Assembly (NCBI RefSeq): GCF_001577835.2
Contig: NC_029527.1
Span: forward strand, 1,812,057-1,876,056
DNA from: Coturnix japonica
Lineage: Eukaryota; Chordata; Aves; Galliformes; Phasianidae
Length of the DNA stretch: 64,000 nucleotides
Reading direction: 5' to 3'
Shown here: piece by piece, positions 49,001 through 62,130 of the stretch
Layout of the letters: each line of letters opens with the position of its first letter
Numbering within the stretch: position 1 is the stretch's first letter
Notes under the pieces: model-generated
Told to the model about the DNA's origin: nothing
Seen by the model: the letters and a program-made list of their open reading frames with translations, nothing else
The model's database searches: none
Program-made: the position numbers and the translations under genes

Positions 49001-50254
49001 AGTGGCCTAGAAAAAGCACATTGGTAGAAAAGGAGCAGGAGGAAGCCTCAGAGGGAAGATAGCATTGAGCTTTTTGGGCTAGCCTGGCTGGGGGCAGCAT
49101 CTAAAGTCAGGCTGAGATGAGGGGGCAGCACAAGCAGCTGTGCTGATACCAGCCACCACCAGCTTGGAAACTGTACAGGCTGTGGATGCTGCAGCCTTGG
49201 GGGATGAGGCTCTTGGGAGCCACGAGGCCCTTTTGAAGGCAGGTCAGGAAATGAAACCCTGACTGCAGCACAGGGATGGAGAGTGTGGTCAATTGCACAC
49301 CTGTCTGGTTTCAGTTCTGGCCTGGCAGGTTTCTGAAGGGGCAGCCAATTGACACAGCTCTGCTTTCATCTCCTGGCTCACTGAAGCATTTTGTGTCATA
49401 CTTTGAAAGCTCGGTCAGAAGTGAAGCACTGCTAACCAGGAGGATGGCGAGGTCTGCAGTGAACTCACACCCACTGCAGGGGACACAGGGCTGTCCCAGA
49501 AGAGCATAGTGGAGTTCTTTGGGTCCTCTGGGCCAGGAGTCACAATTCATGATGCCACCCCTGGGATCTCCAGGAAGAACCATAATCACTTCATGCTTAA
49601 TAGAGGCAACCCTTGATTAAATAAAGCACAGGGCCAGCAGCACAATGGAGAACCTACACCTGGGGGTTTCTCCAGCAAACTTCAGGATAACACAAAGCCC
49701 CACGCCGGGCAGGGTGAGATGCTCATTGCCTGGGCTCTGCTGCCTCCTGGTGGCACAGCCCCCTGCCCCCAACAGAGCCACCCGGGGAGCCCCACCTGGC
49801 CGTGCTGCTGAGGACTTGTCCCCAGAGCAGCCAAACCTGTCCCTCTCTTTTGCGAGGAGCGAGGAGGGGCAGCCATTTGCTTTGCTGGGGTGTCTGCCAG
49901 CTGAACCCAGTGCCAGCTGCCCATCATTTGGTCATTATATGTTCTGCAGGTGGGGGTATGACCCAGTAGGTGTGGTGGCCTAGGATGTCTACGGGTGCAT
50001 CAGCTCAGCTATAAGTAACCCCTGGGAGGCAGAGGCTGGAGGTGGTCTTTTGTGGTGGCAACAGTATCTTGGTAGCTTGACAGTAGCTGCTATGCCCCTT
50101 TGATGACACTGGTGCCTCTGTCATGGTGTTTTGGTGACAGTGGTTCTCGGGTGATGGCAGGGACTCACAGATAGGGCAGTGGTGGTCGTACTCCATGGCT
50201 GTGCTGGTGGTAATGAGGGCAGCTTTGAGGTGGCTCGGTGGCAGCCAGGGCTCG

Positions 50255-50338
50255 GTGCTGGCTTTATGGATGGCAGAGGGGCTCTGTGGTTGCTCTGTGC
50301 TGGCTCTATGGATGGCAGAGGGGCTCTGTGCTGTCTCC
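50255..50338 (+). repeat. Two tandem 42-bp units
   Basis: Units at 50255-50296 and 50297-50338 share GTGCTGGCT and ATGGATGGCAGAGGGGCTCT, differing at a few positions. They lie just upstream of the CpG island. The same pair recurs at 58219-58302 in copy 2. Confidence 0.9.
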
Positions 50339-50339
50339 G

Positions 50340-50580
50340 TGGTCGCTCCGACGTGGTGGCACAGCGCTTCCAGCCGCAGCCGCCGGTTGCGCGGAGCGGG
50401 CGGCCGCGAGGAGCCCCTCCCCTAACGACGAGCCGCCGGTTGGCAGCGCTCAGCATCGGAGCAACGCGGAGCGGATACGGTGGGTCGGTTCTGAGAGCCC
50501 GGGGAGCGGAACCGGGACCGGTGAGCTTCGGGAAGGCGGCGGGGAGGATGTCAGTCAGCAGCCCTGCTTATAGGGGTCGG
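50340..50580 (+). promoter_or_regulatory. DNAH1: CpG island, probable DNAH1 promoter and first non-coding exon (copy 1)
   Basis: A sharp CpG-rich block (CAGCCGCAGCCGCCGGTTGC, GGGCGGCCGCGAGG) ends in a good splice donor, GGGACCG|GTGAGC, at 50520/50521. It is about 2.2 kb upstream of the first DNAH1 coding exon. It has RFX half-site-like GTTGC and AGCAAC pieces but no full X-box. Its role as promoter is inferred from position. Confidence 0.6.
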
Positions 50581-52705
50581 CTCCGTTCTGAAGCGCTTTT
50601 CTCCTGTCTCAATCTTCACGTTGTTTTCAATGCTGTTGGGAAGGAAAGAAGCTTCCTGAGTCCGTTTTGTTGATGCTGTGGACCGAAGGAGGGAAGGACG
50701 GATCAAACTGCTCTGCAGGACGTTGAAGACTTGCTGAGAAATTGTAATTATAGTTTTTCCACAATGAGACACAGATTCCTCCATTTACCATAGAGCAGCA
50801 CACCTGGGTGTGTAGGAAAGGTGCTTTTCAGGTGTGAGAGAGCCTGTCTGAGCCGCTGGGAAAGTTCAGGCAGGAAAAAGAAGTTTCTTGTGGCTGAAAC
50901 TGGAAGGTTTGTTGGCTTAAAGTTCAGGCCCTGACTGCCCAGAGGGATGTGCTCCAAGTGATGGTGGCACGTGGCTGGAGTGGGACACAAAAAAGGCTTG
51001 TGCCATTGCATGGCTTTGCTTCAGCATCTCTTGGGCAGCAAAGAAAGCCCTGAGTGCTGCCTGTTTCACACTGGCTGAGGTTGCTCTAGATCTGTCTGAA
51101 ACTTCACCTTCTGCGCAGGGATCCAGGGCCACCCTAGGGTGAGGATTTGGGAGGACATCCTCCCCTCTGGGGGAGCTGGAGGTTAGGGAAGAGCTGGTTG
51201 TTCCACAATAGGCCCCTGCACGCAGCATCTCAGCTGAGTAAGAGAGTGGATCTCATGTTTTAATCCAACACAGAGACCCTCCCTAGAGTTGCACTGCCAC
51301 CTCCCCTCTCCCAGGGGGGATACTCAGGTGGACCTTGTTCTGCATTGCTGCTGGTTGGTGTACCTGAGCAGCCAGCCTGACAGAGCCCAGCAGTGATTCA
51401 TCAGGAATCCTTGGATCTTGGCTGATATCAATCAATCCTGCTGGGCTGCTAAAATAGATATGGCCAGAGCATAAAATAACTAATAAAACCAAAATCCTCC
51501 ATGGAAAATTCATTCTTCAAGGTCTGAAGTTGCAATTCTTGTGCCAAAGAGAAGCGAGGAGGAGAAAGGTTTGAGATTTTCTAGCTTGAAGGAGGGGAGA
51601 GCTGATTATTGATCTTGTCTCTCAGGCCTCTGCAATCTGTTTGTTTGCTGTGTGTCACTTAAAGGATTCGCATCATGGTAACCTTGATTTATTATCCGAT
51701 TTCTCTTTTGACTCAGCCTCTCAAAATTGTGCACTGGCTTGAACCTACAGTAATAAACCCACACAGTTATTCCCTCTTATCTCAGACGCTCATGTAATGC
51801 TTTCTCCTCTGTGTGTACCCGATCCATTCGTGCAGACAGACAGCAAAGCAAGGTGAAATTCAGGGGGGGAATAAAAAATCCCTTCTGATAGAATGTGGGA
51901 TGGGCAGTTTTCTGCTCCATTCATTGCAATCTCCAGACACAGAATCAAGGACTGCTTTACATCCAGTCAAAGGTCTGAGGGCTGCTCTTAATGAATATCT
52001 GTGTGAAGGTTTGTATGAAGTGCAGCCGTATGGCTGTAATATTTGCCTTGACTTGCATCCAGAGTGGAAGAATAGGAGTTATCTGTGAGCTGGGATCACC
52101 AGCAAAAATATCCCCTGCAGGAGGAGGGAGAGAGGAGAGGAGCTCCTGGCTATATTTTAATATTCGTCAGGCAGTGCTTAAACATCTCTCCTGAATTATT
52201 TAAATGAAGGAGCCAAGCCTCACAACTGGGAGCTGCTGTGTTGGTTTGTAGGCTGTGGTCTGCTCCTGCTGGACTCCAGTGTGACAAGGCTTTGAAGGGA
52301 TTTTGGTATAGCAAAAGTAGCATTGCTCTTGTAGCCCCGGTTTACTCCAATCCTCCTGGCAGCCTTTTGAATGCTGCCACAGATCCAGGAAGCTCCTGCT
52401 GCTTCAGGAAAGCGGTTTTTCATGTGTATATTGCTGGTTTTCCCCTCCAGAACACATTTGGCATAATAAAACACAATTTCCCCAGGGTTGCTGAGCCATC
52501 CAGCCAGCTGTGTGAGACCAATGGCCCCCACATCATGAAGGCAGCACTTGGTACCCAACCTTGTTACCCAAATATCTTAGCAAGCCCACAATATCCAGCA
52601 CAGTAGGTGAGTGTGGAGGAGTGCCAAGGATGGAGTGTTTAACTGGCTCAATGTCTTTTTTGCTCTAGAAAGCCCAGGATTGCATTGCAATATCATTCTC
52701 CTAAG

Positions 52706-52882
52706 ATGGATAAAGTAAACAAGGATTTGATGAATTCCCTGGGCAGGAGCCCCAACCCTCCCAGTACCAGCCGTGAGGCTTCACACCAGACCCGCAGACC
52801 AGGAAGGCGTTTGTTTTTCCTTGATAGAGAAAAGGCTTATTATTCTGGTGTCCCCACTCCAGAAGCCTCCAGCAGCTCAGAG
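52706..52882 (+). CDS. DNAH1: DNAH1 coding exon 1, left duplicate (probably artefactual copy)
   Basis: Encodes 59 residues starting MDKVNKDLMNSLGRSPNPP, matching human DNAH1 at the SLGR(T/S)P block near its N-terminus (from memory). The ATG has A at -3 and G at +4. The exon opens at 52669 after TTTTTTGCTCTAG, and the donor is TCAGAG|GTAAGT. It is identical to 60670-60846. Because it lies on the far side of the gap from exons 3 and 4, this copy is the likelier false one. Confidence 0.85.
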
Positions 52883-53376
52883 GTAAGTGCAAAGAGCAGT
52901 TCTTTCTTCTGCTGTGGACTTTCTTACATGAAATAGAAACAAGGTGCACCCGGTGGGGAGAAATAGAGCTTTCACCCCAGCTCCCAGCCCTTCTATTCCA
53001 TCAGAGGCCAATTGTGCATGTCCTTGACCTTCACAGAGTGAAGCCTTGAGGTTTTTCCTTGTCATAGATGTTCTGCTTCCCTCATGGACAATGTTATCTG
53101 TGCCTTCATGATGTAGTTGTGTTCATCAACCCTCCATCCACACTTTAAGTTGACTTCAGGCTGCACTTTGCTGACAAATCCCCTTCCTCTCTGTGCATTG
53201 GGATGAAGTTTCCAGGTCTGTTGCCTCTCTGAGCCTTCCCTGTTGTTACTGACAGTCACATTTATCCCTAAAGCTCTAGTAAAATGAGTTTCATTGTCTT
53301 GTTCTGTCTTGACACCGAAACCCACCTTCCCACTGTGCTGTAACTGTGCTCTCACATTTCTCTCACTGCATTTCAG

Positions 53377-53449
53377 GATGTTTGTGCTGCACCCCGTACA
53401 TACCTTTCTTTGCTGAACCAGGCAGACCTCGAACAGCACACCCCTAAAG
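53377..53449 (+). CDS. DNAH1: DNAH1 coding exon 2, left duplicate (probably artefactual copy)
   Basis: This 73-bp exon encodes DVCAAPRTYLSLLNQADLEQ and then HTPK plus one base. It matches human EVCRGPRMSQNLLRQADLDK as I recall it. The acceptor is GCATTTCAG| and the donor AAAG|GTAAAT. Identical to 61341-61413. Confidence 0.85.
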
Positions 53450-54164
53450 GTAAATATTCTGAGAGGTGATACGGCAGGATATGGGCCATAACACTTATGG
53501 ATGCTTACACTTAGTGTGCTATAGGCTGAGGCTACAGCTTAGTGCACTGCTTTCCTTCCCCTATCAGTGCCAGGAAACATGCTAAGGTGCCTGAGCATCC
53601 CCTGAAAGAAGAACTTCATTTAGAAGTAGAGCAAAGTGATCTATGTGTAAAACCACACTCCCTTTTCTTCCTCAATACATTCACCCCCAAGGTTCAGGTG
53701 GGTTGCATTGCTTTCTATGGGAGTTTGTTATATGGTGCTTGTCAGTGCCATATGCCAGGAGAGCAATGAATATATTTCCATTATCACCAGGTATAGATCC
53801 AGAAATGCCCTTTCCCTGCTTATACAGAGCAGTGAAATTGGGCCCACCCTTTAAAGCTGTATTCAGGAGCTGGATACCCATAGCCAGAATCATGGTTTGC
53901 TCTCACTTATTCATTCTGCACCCAACTGTGTCCCAGAGAGCCTTGTTCTCTCTTAGATTCAAAGGCTCTTTGTGCATATGGGGCTGCTGGTCCCACCTGC
54001 TTACAAGAGTGTGTATCATGGGTGCACAAACATAGGCATAGAGCAGAGCTGAAAGATCTGGCAGCCCTCTCCCTGCCCTTAGAGAGCTCCTGGGGGATGG
54101 ATCATAGGCTGGCAGTGTGGGGAGAAGGTGTGCATGAGAGGGGGATTTTAGTGTTAGAGAAAGA

Positions 54165-54166
54165 TG

Positions 54167-54205
<39 letters not shown>
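54165..54205. repeat. (TG)n(TA)n microsatellite ending at the assembly gap
   Basis: GTGTGTGTGTATATATA... runs straight into the N block. It is the same tract that continues unbroken at 62129-62225 in copy 2. Such tracts often break contigs. Confidence 0.95.
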
Positions 54206-54305
54206 NNNNNNNNNNNNNNNNNNNNNNNNNNNNNNNNNNNNNNNNNNNNNNNNNNNNNNNNNNNNNNNNNNNNNNNNNNNNNNNNNNNNNNNNNNNNNNN
54301 NNNNN
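54206..54305. other. Assembly gap of exactly 100 N
   Basis: One hundred unknown bases, the usual placeholder for a gap of unknown size. It splits the two near-identical copies. Confidence 0.99.
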
Positions 54306-56713
54306 TACCTGGGCCTGATAACCATGGGTCTCCTTGGCCATTGTGGGAGGGTGCTATGGGGCTAATAACTCCATTGCACCATTGCTTTCCACCAGTAGTT
54401 CTTTATGGCAGTGTTCACTCCTAAGTGAGAAAGCACTCCGAGAATAGATGAACCAGCCAGACAAATGATCTCAATGCCCAGATATTGACAGCGCTGTGTT
54501 ACTGATGGCAGGAAGTCAGGCTGGCACTTGGTGCGATAAATCAGCCAACAAACAAATGTCAGGGAGATATGCTGTGAAGTCGTTCTAAATCCAAAAATAT
54601 GGGGTCGTCCTCCTGTGTGGAAAGCCACTGCTCTAGCACACTGACATGCCATGATCTCTGGCTCTGTTGATTTCTCCTAAGGCCTGGTGCAAAGAAATAC
54701 ATCTCTTTTGATAGAGCTCTTCTATTCTGTTCAGCCCGTTGGCTGAAGCCTTGCTCTGTACAGCTTCTGCAGTGTTATTGTTCAGATGAGGATCTCTTCC
54801 AGCTCTTGGCTCTTGCTTTCAAGTGGAAAAAATCCAGGCAGGTTGGGGATTCCTTGATAAAGCGCCAGTTGGTTGAAAGAAATGCTTTGATAGGAATCCA
54901 TTAGATTGAGCAACGCTGGCTGTCAGAAGAGGACAGTGTTTTCACTCCAAGCTAGATGATGTGGGCACTTAGCTGTTGAGAGAAGATAGAGCACTCAGCC
55001 TGAACCAGAGCACACAGAGCTGAACCAGGGCTCCCCACACCCTGCCATGAGCACAGAATCACTCCAGGCAGGGAGCAGGGATGCCTCTGTCTCTCTGCAA
55101 ATCTCAGCGTTCCTCCTGAAGCTTCAGGGGAAAATCCCAAACCTTATTTAAGAGATCCTAGATCTTATTTAAGAGAAAACACGCGTCCTCCTGACCTCCC
55201 CGAACACACAAATTGAGCTGGCTGAGGACCTCAATCCCTGCATGTTGTCTGGGAAAGCCTGAGTTGTAAGACTGCGAGCATCTTTCAGAAATGGCTTGCA
55301 GTTCTTTTGGGATGGTTTGCACTGGGGGCGGGTGATATATTTCCTAGAAGAGAGCAGTTCTATCTATAGCCTCCCGAGTGTTGTGTTTTGAACGCCTGAA
55401 GGGTGTTTGTATGTGAAACTCTGAAATTTCTGAAGAGTGCCAGGAAATGTCACCTCTCAGGCTACATCCTCCCCAGTACAGACTGGGCATGTTGGCTTCC
55501 TCAAGAGGCAGAACCCACTACTCTTACCTGGGGTGACTTGTGTCCCAGCCATTAACAGCCTCCTTTCCTCAGCAAGCACTCCTGTAGCCCTACAAAGCAG
55601 ATGGTAGCGTTGTGTTAGAGATGCTTCTGGCCAGTTCAGCCAATAAAAGCCTACAACAGGCTTTGCTGCCCATCACTGCTGAGAGCTCATCTTGCTTAAC
55701 TCCTCCATTACCACCACTCCCTTCCTGCACAGGTGTGCTCCTGGCAGCCCTCACTTCCATCTCCCTGGCCAGCCCAGTGTTTTCCATGCATCTTTCTTGG
55801 AAATTCCTTTGGGAAGCCATCTAGCTGGACTGCTGGTGGGATACGAGTGTGAGACCAACATGAAGATTGCTCTACCAGGGTCAACGTCTCATTCATTTCT
55901 TGAGATTGCAGGGAAAAGCAGAGTCTGAAAGCAAAGAATTTGCAGCTGGCTGGAATGAACTGCTCCACCAGTTCTACCCTGTGTGGACACAAGATAATTG
56001 ACTGCTCGGTGTGGAAAGATCTGCAACGAGTAGCAGGGGTGTAAAGGTGGATCTGCCTTGATGGTGCCTTCCCAGAATCAAACTGCACCTCCAGCAAGAT
56101 GCAGCCAGGCCTCCTCCTGTCTCTCCCTGCTTTGTCACTTCCTCGTGGCTTGTTTTTCTGTCAAATGTAGCCCGCATTGTCAACATGTGGTGTTTTACTC
56201 TAAATCAATGCTCCCTTGTGTGTGGGAACGCACGTAGGTGTGGAGACAGAGAAATCTAGGGCCTTATTTTCCAGTGGCCTCGTGTTTGGAGGATCATTTA
56301 CACCTTCAGCAAAACGCGCGTGGGGTAGGTATGGAAACACAGCTAAATCTGATGCCTGCCACCCACGCTGGAGAGGTGCAAGTGATGAAACACCCAGTGC
56401 ATCATCTCTGAGGTCCACGCAAGTTGGGCGTTATGGTATTTTGTTGTTCTTCCCATAACTAGAGGAAGGCTGCTCCCTGTAATAGTGAACTTGTGTGCAA
56501 TATGGTTGGATAGGGAAAGCAGTGTTTTCCTTCTCTCCAAGCAGTCTCACAACAGTCCTTGGTAAGTCACTGACCAGGCTGGTCCTGCAGGAGCTCAGGA
56601 GCCTGCTTTGGGAGAACTAATTTCTTGGGCACTCAGCATCAGCTGTAAGTACTGGAAGGTCTGTGGCTGTAAGGGAGACTGTTGATCACAGCCTGAAGCT
56701 CTGATTAACCATG

Positions 56714-56964
56714 TGAGGCAAGCGATGAGTCAGCTGTGGGCACACAGGTGAAGGTAATTCAGCTGTGCTCCCAGAAGGGGTGGAGTTCCACTCCATCTCT
56801 CCTAGATCCTATTTAAGCGCTGGTCACCACTAAGGTACCATCTCTTTCTGGAGTTCTTGTGGTGAGCCCCCATCTTGACTGAAGGCCTCAGAGTTGGTAA
56901 GTCTTTTTCTTAGCTACCCTCTGGCTATCTATTTACAGCTATACTTGTATTGTTCCAACTATGT
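56714..56964 (+). repeat. Possible solo LTR or LTR-like interspersed repeat (copy 2)
   Basis: Counterpart of the block at 48.75-49.0 kb, with the same TATA-like CCTATTTAAGCGC and donor-like GTTGGTAAGT. It carries almost all of the substitutions that separate the two 7.9-kb copies. Confidence 0.35.
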
Positions 56965-58303
56965 AGTGGCCTAGAAAAAGCACATTGGTAGAAAAGGAGC
57001 AGGAGGAAGCCTCAGAGGGAAGATAGCATTGAGCTTTTTGGGCTAGCCTGGCTGGGGGCAGCATCTAAAGTCAGGCTGAGATGAGGGGGCAGCACAAGCA
57101 GCTGTGCTGATACCAGCCACCACCAGCTTGGAAACTGTACAGGCTGTGGATGCTGCAGCCTTGGGGGATGAGGCTCTTGGGAGCCACGAGGCCCTTTTGA
57201 AGGCAGGTCAGGAAATGAAACCCTGACTGCAGCACAGGGATGGAGAGTGTGGTCAATTGCACACCTGTCTGGTTTCAGTTCTGGCCTGGCAGGTTTCTGA
57301 AGGGGCAGCCAATTGACACAGCTCTGCTTTCATCTCCTGGCTCACTGAAGCATTTTGTGTCATACTTTGAAAGCTCGGTCAGAAGTGAAGCACTGCTAAC
57401 CAGGAGGATGGCGAGGTCTGCAGTGAACTCACACCCACTGCAGGGGACACAGGGCTGTCCCAGAAGAGCATAGTGGAGTTCTTTGGGTCCTCTGGGCCAG
57501 GAGTCACAATTCATGATGCCACCCCTGGGATCTCCAGGAAGAACCATAATCACTTCATGCTTAATAGAGGCAACCCTTGATTAAATAAAGCACAGGGCCA
57601 GCAGCACAATGGAGAACCTACACCTGGGGGTTTCTCCAGCAAACTTCAGGATAACACAAAGCCCCACGCCGGGCAGGGTGAGATGCTCATTGCCTGGGCT
57701 CTGCTGCCTCCTGGTGGCACAGCCCCCTGCCCCCAACAGAGCCACCCGGGGAGCCCCACCTGGCCGTGCTGCTGAGGACTTGTCCCCAGAGCAGCCAAAC
57801 CTGTCCCTCTCTTTTGCGAGGAGCGAGGAGGGGCAGCCATTTGCTTTGCTGGGGTGTCTGCCAGCTGAACCCAGTGCCAGCTGCCCATCATTTGGTCATT
57901 ATATGTTCTGCAGGTGGGGGTATGACCCAGTAGGTGTGGTGGCCTAGGATGTCTACGGGTGCATCAGCTCAGCTATAAGTAACCCCTGGGAGGCAGAGGC
58001 TGGAGGTGGTCTTTTGTGGTGGCAACAGTATCTTGGTAGCTTGACAGTAGCTGCTATGCCCCTTTGATGACACTGGTGCCTCTGTCATGGTGTTTTGGTG
58101 ACAGTGGTTCTCGGGTGATGGCAGGGACTCACAGATAGGGCAGTGGTGGTCGTACTCCATGGCTGTGCTGGTGGTAATGAGGGCAGCTTTGAGGTGGCTC
58201 GGTGGCAGCCAGGGCTCGGTGCTGGCTTTATGGATGGCAGAGGGGCTCTGTGGTTGCTCTGTGCTGGCTCTATGGATGGCAGAGGGGCTCTGTGCTGTCT
58301 CCG

Positions 58304-58544
58304 TGGTCGCTCCGACGTGGTGGCACAGCGCTTCCAGCCGCAGCCGCCGGTTGCGCGGAGCGGGCGGCCGCGAGGAGCCCCTCCCCTAACGACGAGCCGC
58401 CGGTTGGCAGCGCTCAGCATCGGAGCAACGCGGAGCGGATACGGTGGGTCGGTTCTGAGAGCCCGGGGAGCGGAACCGGGACCGGTGAGCTTCGGGAAGG
58501 CGGCGGGGAGGATGTCAGTCAGCAGCCCTGCTTATAGGGGTCGG
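58304..58544 (+). promoter_or_regulatory. DNAH1: CpG island, probable DNAH1 promoter and first non-coding exon (copy 2)
   Basis: Identical by eye to the island at 50.34-50.58 kb. The donor GGGACCG|GTGAGC is at 58484/58485. It is the better candidate for the true promoter because it is contiguous with coding exons 1 to 4. Confidence 0.6.
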
Positions 58545-60669
58545 CTCCGTTCTGAAGCGCTTTTCTCCTGTCTCAATCTTCACGTTGTTTTCAATGCTGT
58601 TGGGAAGGAAAGAAGCTTCCTGAGTCCGTTTTGTTGATGCTGTGGACCGAAGGAGGGAAGGACGGATCAAACTGCTCTGCAGGACGTTGAAGACTTGCTG
58701 AGAAATTGTAATTATAGTTTTTCCACAATGAGACACAGATTCCTCCATTTACCATAGAGCAGCACACCTGGGTGTGTAGGAAAGGTGCTTTTCAGGTGTG
58801 AGAGAGCCTGTCTGAGCCGCTGGGAAAGTTCAGGCAGGAAAAAGAAGTTTCTTGTGGCTGAAACTGGAAGGTTTGTTGGCTTAAAGTTCAGGCCCTGACT
58901 GCCCAGAGGGATGTGCTCCAAGTGATGGTGGCACGTGGCTGGAGTGGGACACAAAAAAGGCTTGTGCCATTGCATGGCTTTGCTTCAGCATCTCTTGGGC
59001 AGCAAAGAAAGCCCTGAGTGCTGCCTGTTTCACACTGGCTGAGGTTGCTCTAGATCTGTCTGAAACTTCACCTTCTGCGCAGGGATCCAGGGCCACCCTA
59101 GGGTGAGGATTTGGGAGGACATCCTCCCCTCTGGGGGAGCTGGAGGTTAGGGAAGAGCTGGTTGTTCCACAATAGGCCCCTGCACGCAGCATCTCAGCTG
59201 AGTAAGAGAGTGGATCTCATGTTTTAATCCAACACAGAGACCCTCCCTAGAGTTGCACTGCCACCTCCCCTCTCCCAGGGGGGATACTCAGGTGGACCTT
59301 GTTCTGCATTGCTGCTGGTTGGTGTACCTGAGCAGCCAGCCTGACAGAGCCCAGCAGTGATTCATCAGGAATCCTTGGATCTTGGCTGATATCAATCAAT
59401 CCTGCTGGGCTGCTAAAATAGATATGGCCAGAGCATAAAATAACTAATAAAACCAAAATCCTCCATGGAAAATTCATTCTTCAAGGTCTGAAGTTGCAAT
59501 TCTTGTGCCAAAGAGAAGCGAGGAGGAGAAAGGTTTGAGATTTTCTAGCTTGAAGGAGGGGAGAGCTGATTATTGATCTTGTCTCTCAGGCCTCTGCAAT
59601 CTGTTTGTTTGCTGTGTGTCACTTAAAGGATTCGCATCATGGTAACCTTGATTTATTATCCGATTTCTCTTTTGACTCAGCCTCTCAAAATTGTGCACTG
59701 GCTTGAACCTACAGTAATAAACCCACACAGTTATTCCCTCTTATCTCAGACGCTCATGTAATGCTTTCTCCTCTGTGTGTACCCGATCCATTCGTGCAGA
59801 CAGACAGCAAAGCAAGGTGAAATTCAGGGGGGGAATAAAAAATCCCTTCTGATAGAATGTGGGATGGGCAGTTTTCTGCTCCATTCATTGCAATCTCCAG
59901 ACACAGAATCAAGGACTGCTTTACATCCAGTCAAAGGTCTGAGGGCTGCTCTTAATGAATATCTGTGTGAAGGTTTGTATGAAGTGCAGCCGTATGGCTG
60001 TAATATTTGCCTTGACTTGCATCCAGAGTGGAAGAATAGGAGTTATCTGTGAGCTGGGATCACCAGCAAAAATATCCCCTGCAGGAGGAGGGAGAGAGGA
60101 GAGGAGCTCCTGGCTATATTTTAATATTCGTCAGGCAGTGCTTAAACATCTCTCCTGAATTATTTAAATGAAGGAGCCAAGCCTCACAACTGGGAGCTGC
60201 TGTGTTGGTTTGTAGGCTGTGGTCTGCTCCTGCTGGACTCCAGTGTGACAAGGCTTTGAAGGGATTTTGGTATAGCAAAAGTAGCATTGCTCTTGTAGCC
60301 CCGGTTTACTCCAATCCTCCTGGCAGCCTTTTGAATGCTGCCACAGATCCAGGAAGCTCCTGCTGCTTCAGGAAAGCGGTTTTTCATGTGTATATTGCTG
60401 GTTTTCCCCTCCAGAACACATTTGGCATAATAAAACACAATTTCCCCAGGGTTGCTGAGCCATCCAGCCAGCTGTGTGAGACCAATGGCCCCCACATCAT
60501 GAAGGCAGCACTTGGTACCCAACCTTGTTACCCAAATATCTTAGCAAGCCCACAATATCCAGCACAGTAGGTGAGTGTGGAGGAGTGCCAAGGATGGAGT
60601 GTTTAACTGGCTCAATGTCTTTTTTGCTCTAGAAAGCCCAGGATTGCATTGCAATATCATTCTCCTAAG

Positions 60670-60846
60670 ATGGATAAAGTAAACAAGGATTTGATGAATT
60701 CCCTGGGCAGGAGCCCCAACCCTCCCAGTACCAGCCGTGAGGCTTCACACCAGACCCGCAGACCAGGAAGGCGTTTGTTTTTCCTTGATAGAGAAAAGGC
60801 TTATTATTCTGGTGTCCCCACTCCAGAAGCCTCCAGCAGCTCAGAG
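60670..60846 (+). CDS. DNAH1: DNAH1 coding exon 1 (copy contiguous with downstream exons)
   Basis: Residues 1-59, MDKVNKDLMNS... to ...TPEASSSSE, ending in phase 0 at TCAGAG|GTAAGT. The exon opens at 60633, so a short 5' UTR precedes the ATG. The frame stays open to the exon edge, so an upstream coding exon is not excluded, but the alignment with the human start argues against it. Confidence 0.9.
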
Positions 60847-62130
60847 GTAAGTGCAAAGAGCAGTTCTTTCTTCTGCTGTGGACTTTCTTACATGAAATAG
60901 AAACAAGGTGCACCCGGTGGGGAGAAATAGAGCTTTCACCCCAGCTCCCAGCCCTTCTATTCCATCAGAGGCCAATTGTGCATGTCCTTGACCTTCACAG
61001 AGTGAAGCCTTGAGGTTTTTCCTTGTCATAGATGTTCTGCTTCCCTCATGGACAATGTTATCTGTGCCTTCATGATGTAGTTGTGTTCATCAACCCTCCA
61101 TCCACACTTTAAGTTGACTTCAGGCTGCACTTTGCTGACAAATCCCCTTCCTCTCTGTGCATTGGGATGAAGTTTCCAGGTCTGTTGCCTCTCTGAGCCT
61201 TCCCTGTTGTTACTGACAGTCACATTTATCCCTAAAGCTCTAGTAAAATGAGTTTCATTGTCTTGTTCTGTCTTGACACCGAAACCCACCTTCCCACTGT
61301 GCTGTAACTGTGCTCTCACATTTCTCTCACTGCATTTCAGGATGTTTGTGCTGCACCCCGTACATACCTTTCTTTGCTGAACCAGGCAGACCTCGAACAG
61401 CACACCCCTAAAGGTAAATATTCTGAGAGGTGATACGGCAGGATATGGGCCATAACACTTATGGATGCTTACACTTAGTGTGCTATAGGCTGAGGCTACA
61501 GCTTAGTGCACTGCTTTCCTTCCCCTATCAGTGCCAGGAAACATGCTAAGGTGCCTGAGCATCCCCTGAAAGAAGAACTTCATTTAGAAGTAGAGCAAAG
61601 TGATCTATGTGTAAAACCACACTCCCTTTTCTTCCTCAATACATTCACCCCCAAGGTTCAGGTGGGTTGCATTGCTTTCTATGGGAGTTTGTTATATGGT
61701 GCTTGTCAGTGCCATATGCCAGGAGAGCAATGAATATATTTCCATTATCACCAGGTATAGATCCAGAAATGCCCTTTCCCTGCTTATACAGAGCAGTGAA
61801 ATTGGGCCCACCCTTTAAAGCTGTATTCAGGAGCTGGATACCCATAGCCAGAATCATGGTTTGCTCTCACTTATTCATTCTGCACCCAACTGTGTCCCAG
61901 AGAGCCTTGTTCTCTCTTAGATTCAAAGGCTCTTTGTGCATATGGGGCTGCTGGTCCCACCTGCTTACAAGAGTGTGTATCATGGGTGCACAAACATAGG
62001 CATAGAGCAGAGCTGAAAGATCTGGCAGCCCTCTCCCTGCCCTTAGAGAGCTCCTGGGGGATGGATCATAGGCTGGCAGTGTGGGGAGAAGGTGTGCATG
62101 AGAGGGGGATTTTAGTGTTAGAGAAAGATG

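Larger units (their letters stand above)
46310..54205 (+). repeat. 7.9-kb direct duplication, copy 1 (left of the N gap)
   Basis: This whole segment reappears at 54306-62169 in the same orientation. It carries a CpG island, a repeat-like block and DNAH1 coding exons 1 and 2. It ends inside a TA microsatellite directly at the run of N. Copy 1 has 32 extra bases near 46411-46442. By eye the only other differences cluster at about 48.88-49.0 kb. The arrangement points to a failed contig overlap. Confidence 0.97.

Noticed and set aside
50340-50560. X-box in the DNAH1 CpG island
   Set aside because: Only half-sites (GTTGC and AGCAAC) are present and their spacing is far from the 0-4 bp needed.
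52685-52936. DNAH1 open frame extended upstream to 52685 and downstream past the donor
   Set aside because: The upstream codon is TTG, and the downstream part reads into the intron past GAG|GTAAGT. The exon with ATG at 52706 is the supported unit.
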